Source of the DNA: an uncultured Eubacteriales bacterium
GTDB taxonomy: Bacteria; Bacillota; Clostridia; UBA1381
Length of the DNA: 5,262 bases
NCBI GenBank assembly: GCA_900556575.1
Contig: USPO01000135.1
Span: 1-5,262 of the forward strand
Direction of reading: 5' to 3'
Made by a program: the position numbers and the translations under genes. Position 1 is the stretch's first letter, and every line of letters starts with the position of its first letter. The notes beneath the pieces are model-generated. The model had not been told where the DNA came from and made no database searches. It saw only the letters and a list, made by a program, of their open reading frames with translations. This document shows, piece after piece, positions 5,140 to 5,262 of the stretch.

Positions 5140-5262
5140 ATTTTTCTCCATTCTGCCGCTCTGCGGCACTATAAACTTTTAATATATATTCCTTTGTGTA
5201 CTCCGAACCTTGATAAGAGGAAAGATTCACGGCAGTTATTTTACTGTTTCGGGAAATATCTG
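4997..5262 (-). CDS. 3' end of the gene upstream of rsmI, possibly tRNA1(Val) N6-adenine methyltransferase (partial)
   Basis: Only the last codons are present. The frame is open from base 5260 and carries ITAVNLSSYQGSEYTKEYILKVY at 5236-5168 before any rsmI sequence. The pattern Y-x-G-S-E-Y-T-x-E followed by a Val/Ile-Tyr resembles the C-terminus of Firmicutes TrmN6 (YabB), which commonly precedes rsmI and methylates A37 of tRNA1(Val). The identification rests mainly on that short match plus gene order, so it is tentative. The first in-frame stop is TGA at 4997, so the frame runs 143 bases into rsmI. That overlap is unusually long, and the residues inside rsmI look like an off-frame reading, not a conserved domain. 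The true end may have been lost to a mutation or a sequence error near 5150-5170. The other two - strand frames close within the first 30 bases from the right edge, which makes this frame the only candidate. Confidence 0.4.
   Translation of the reverse strand, partial: DISRNSKITAVNLSSYQGSEYTKEYILKVYSAAERQNGEKYDRDTIFGGNTYRKPWGYITEGDRGFKYSGFNCCGRYEKDTAAVKSL
5146..5149 (-). promoter_or_regulatory. Ribosome binding site that sets the rsmI start
   Basis: The - strand reads GGAG six bases before ATG 5139. The same ATGGAG contains the alternative ATG 5151, but that codon has no SD site ahead of it, so 5139 is preferred. A 6-bp GC-rich hairpin (5154-5168) lies directly upstream. Confidence 0.7.
5154..5168. 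repeat. Short GC-rich inverted repeat upstream of the rsmI start
   Basis: TGCCGC (5154-5159) pairs exactly with GCGGCA (5163-5168) around a TCT loop. It is the only GC-dense patch in an AT-rich stretch and ends four bases upstream of the rsmI SD site. No T tract follows on the - strand, so it is not a terminator for the gene upstream; a weak effect on ribosome handover is possible. Confidence 0.55.

Overview
The window reads as low-GC, Gram-positive chromosomal DNA, most likely from an anaerobic gut-type Clostridia (Oscillospiraceae or Lachnospiraceae). The pointers are purine-rich Shine-Dalgarno (SD) sites, frequent ATA and AAA codons, a BspA-type leucine-rich repeat protein, a DUF3990-type protein and an rsmI neighbourhood typical of Firmicutes. 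This placement is inferred from style and gene content; no species marker is present.

The genes form two convergent blocks that meet at a long hairpin near 2355-2400. The left block (1-2351, + strand) starts inside an aldo/keto reductase of the YghZ / L-glyceraldehyde-3-phosphate reductase type, whose first codons lie outside the window. Packed behind it are a short cytoplasmic leucine-rich repeat protein (957-1424), a DUF3990-like protein with the look of an ADP-ribosyltransferase fold (1445-1918), and an unnamed 146-residue protein whose start overlaps the DUF3990 stop by 8 bases (1911-2351). The last two have the layout of a toxin-antitoxin or effector-regulator pair. The repeat protein may be a third member, since it sits only 20 bases upstream and once may have ended in an ATGA overlap with the DUF3990 start.

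The right block (2404-5262, - strand) reads from the right edge leftwards. It holds the 3' end of a gene that may be the tRNA1(Val) methyltransferase trmN6, then rsmI (16S rRNA C1402 2'-O-methyltransferase), a 93-residue single-pass membrane or exported protein of unknown function, a YgjP-like HELTH metallopeptidase and an MscS-family mechanosensitive channel. Gaps are 19 to 53 bases with no convincing internal terminator, so this is probably one operon of housekeeping and envelope-stress genes whose promoter lies beyond the window.

No gene-free stretch longer than 300 bases exists. I see no tRNA, rRNA, CRISPR array, insertion sequence or riboswitch. The part most worth attention is 957-2351, the repeat protein / DUF3990 / partner cassette.
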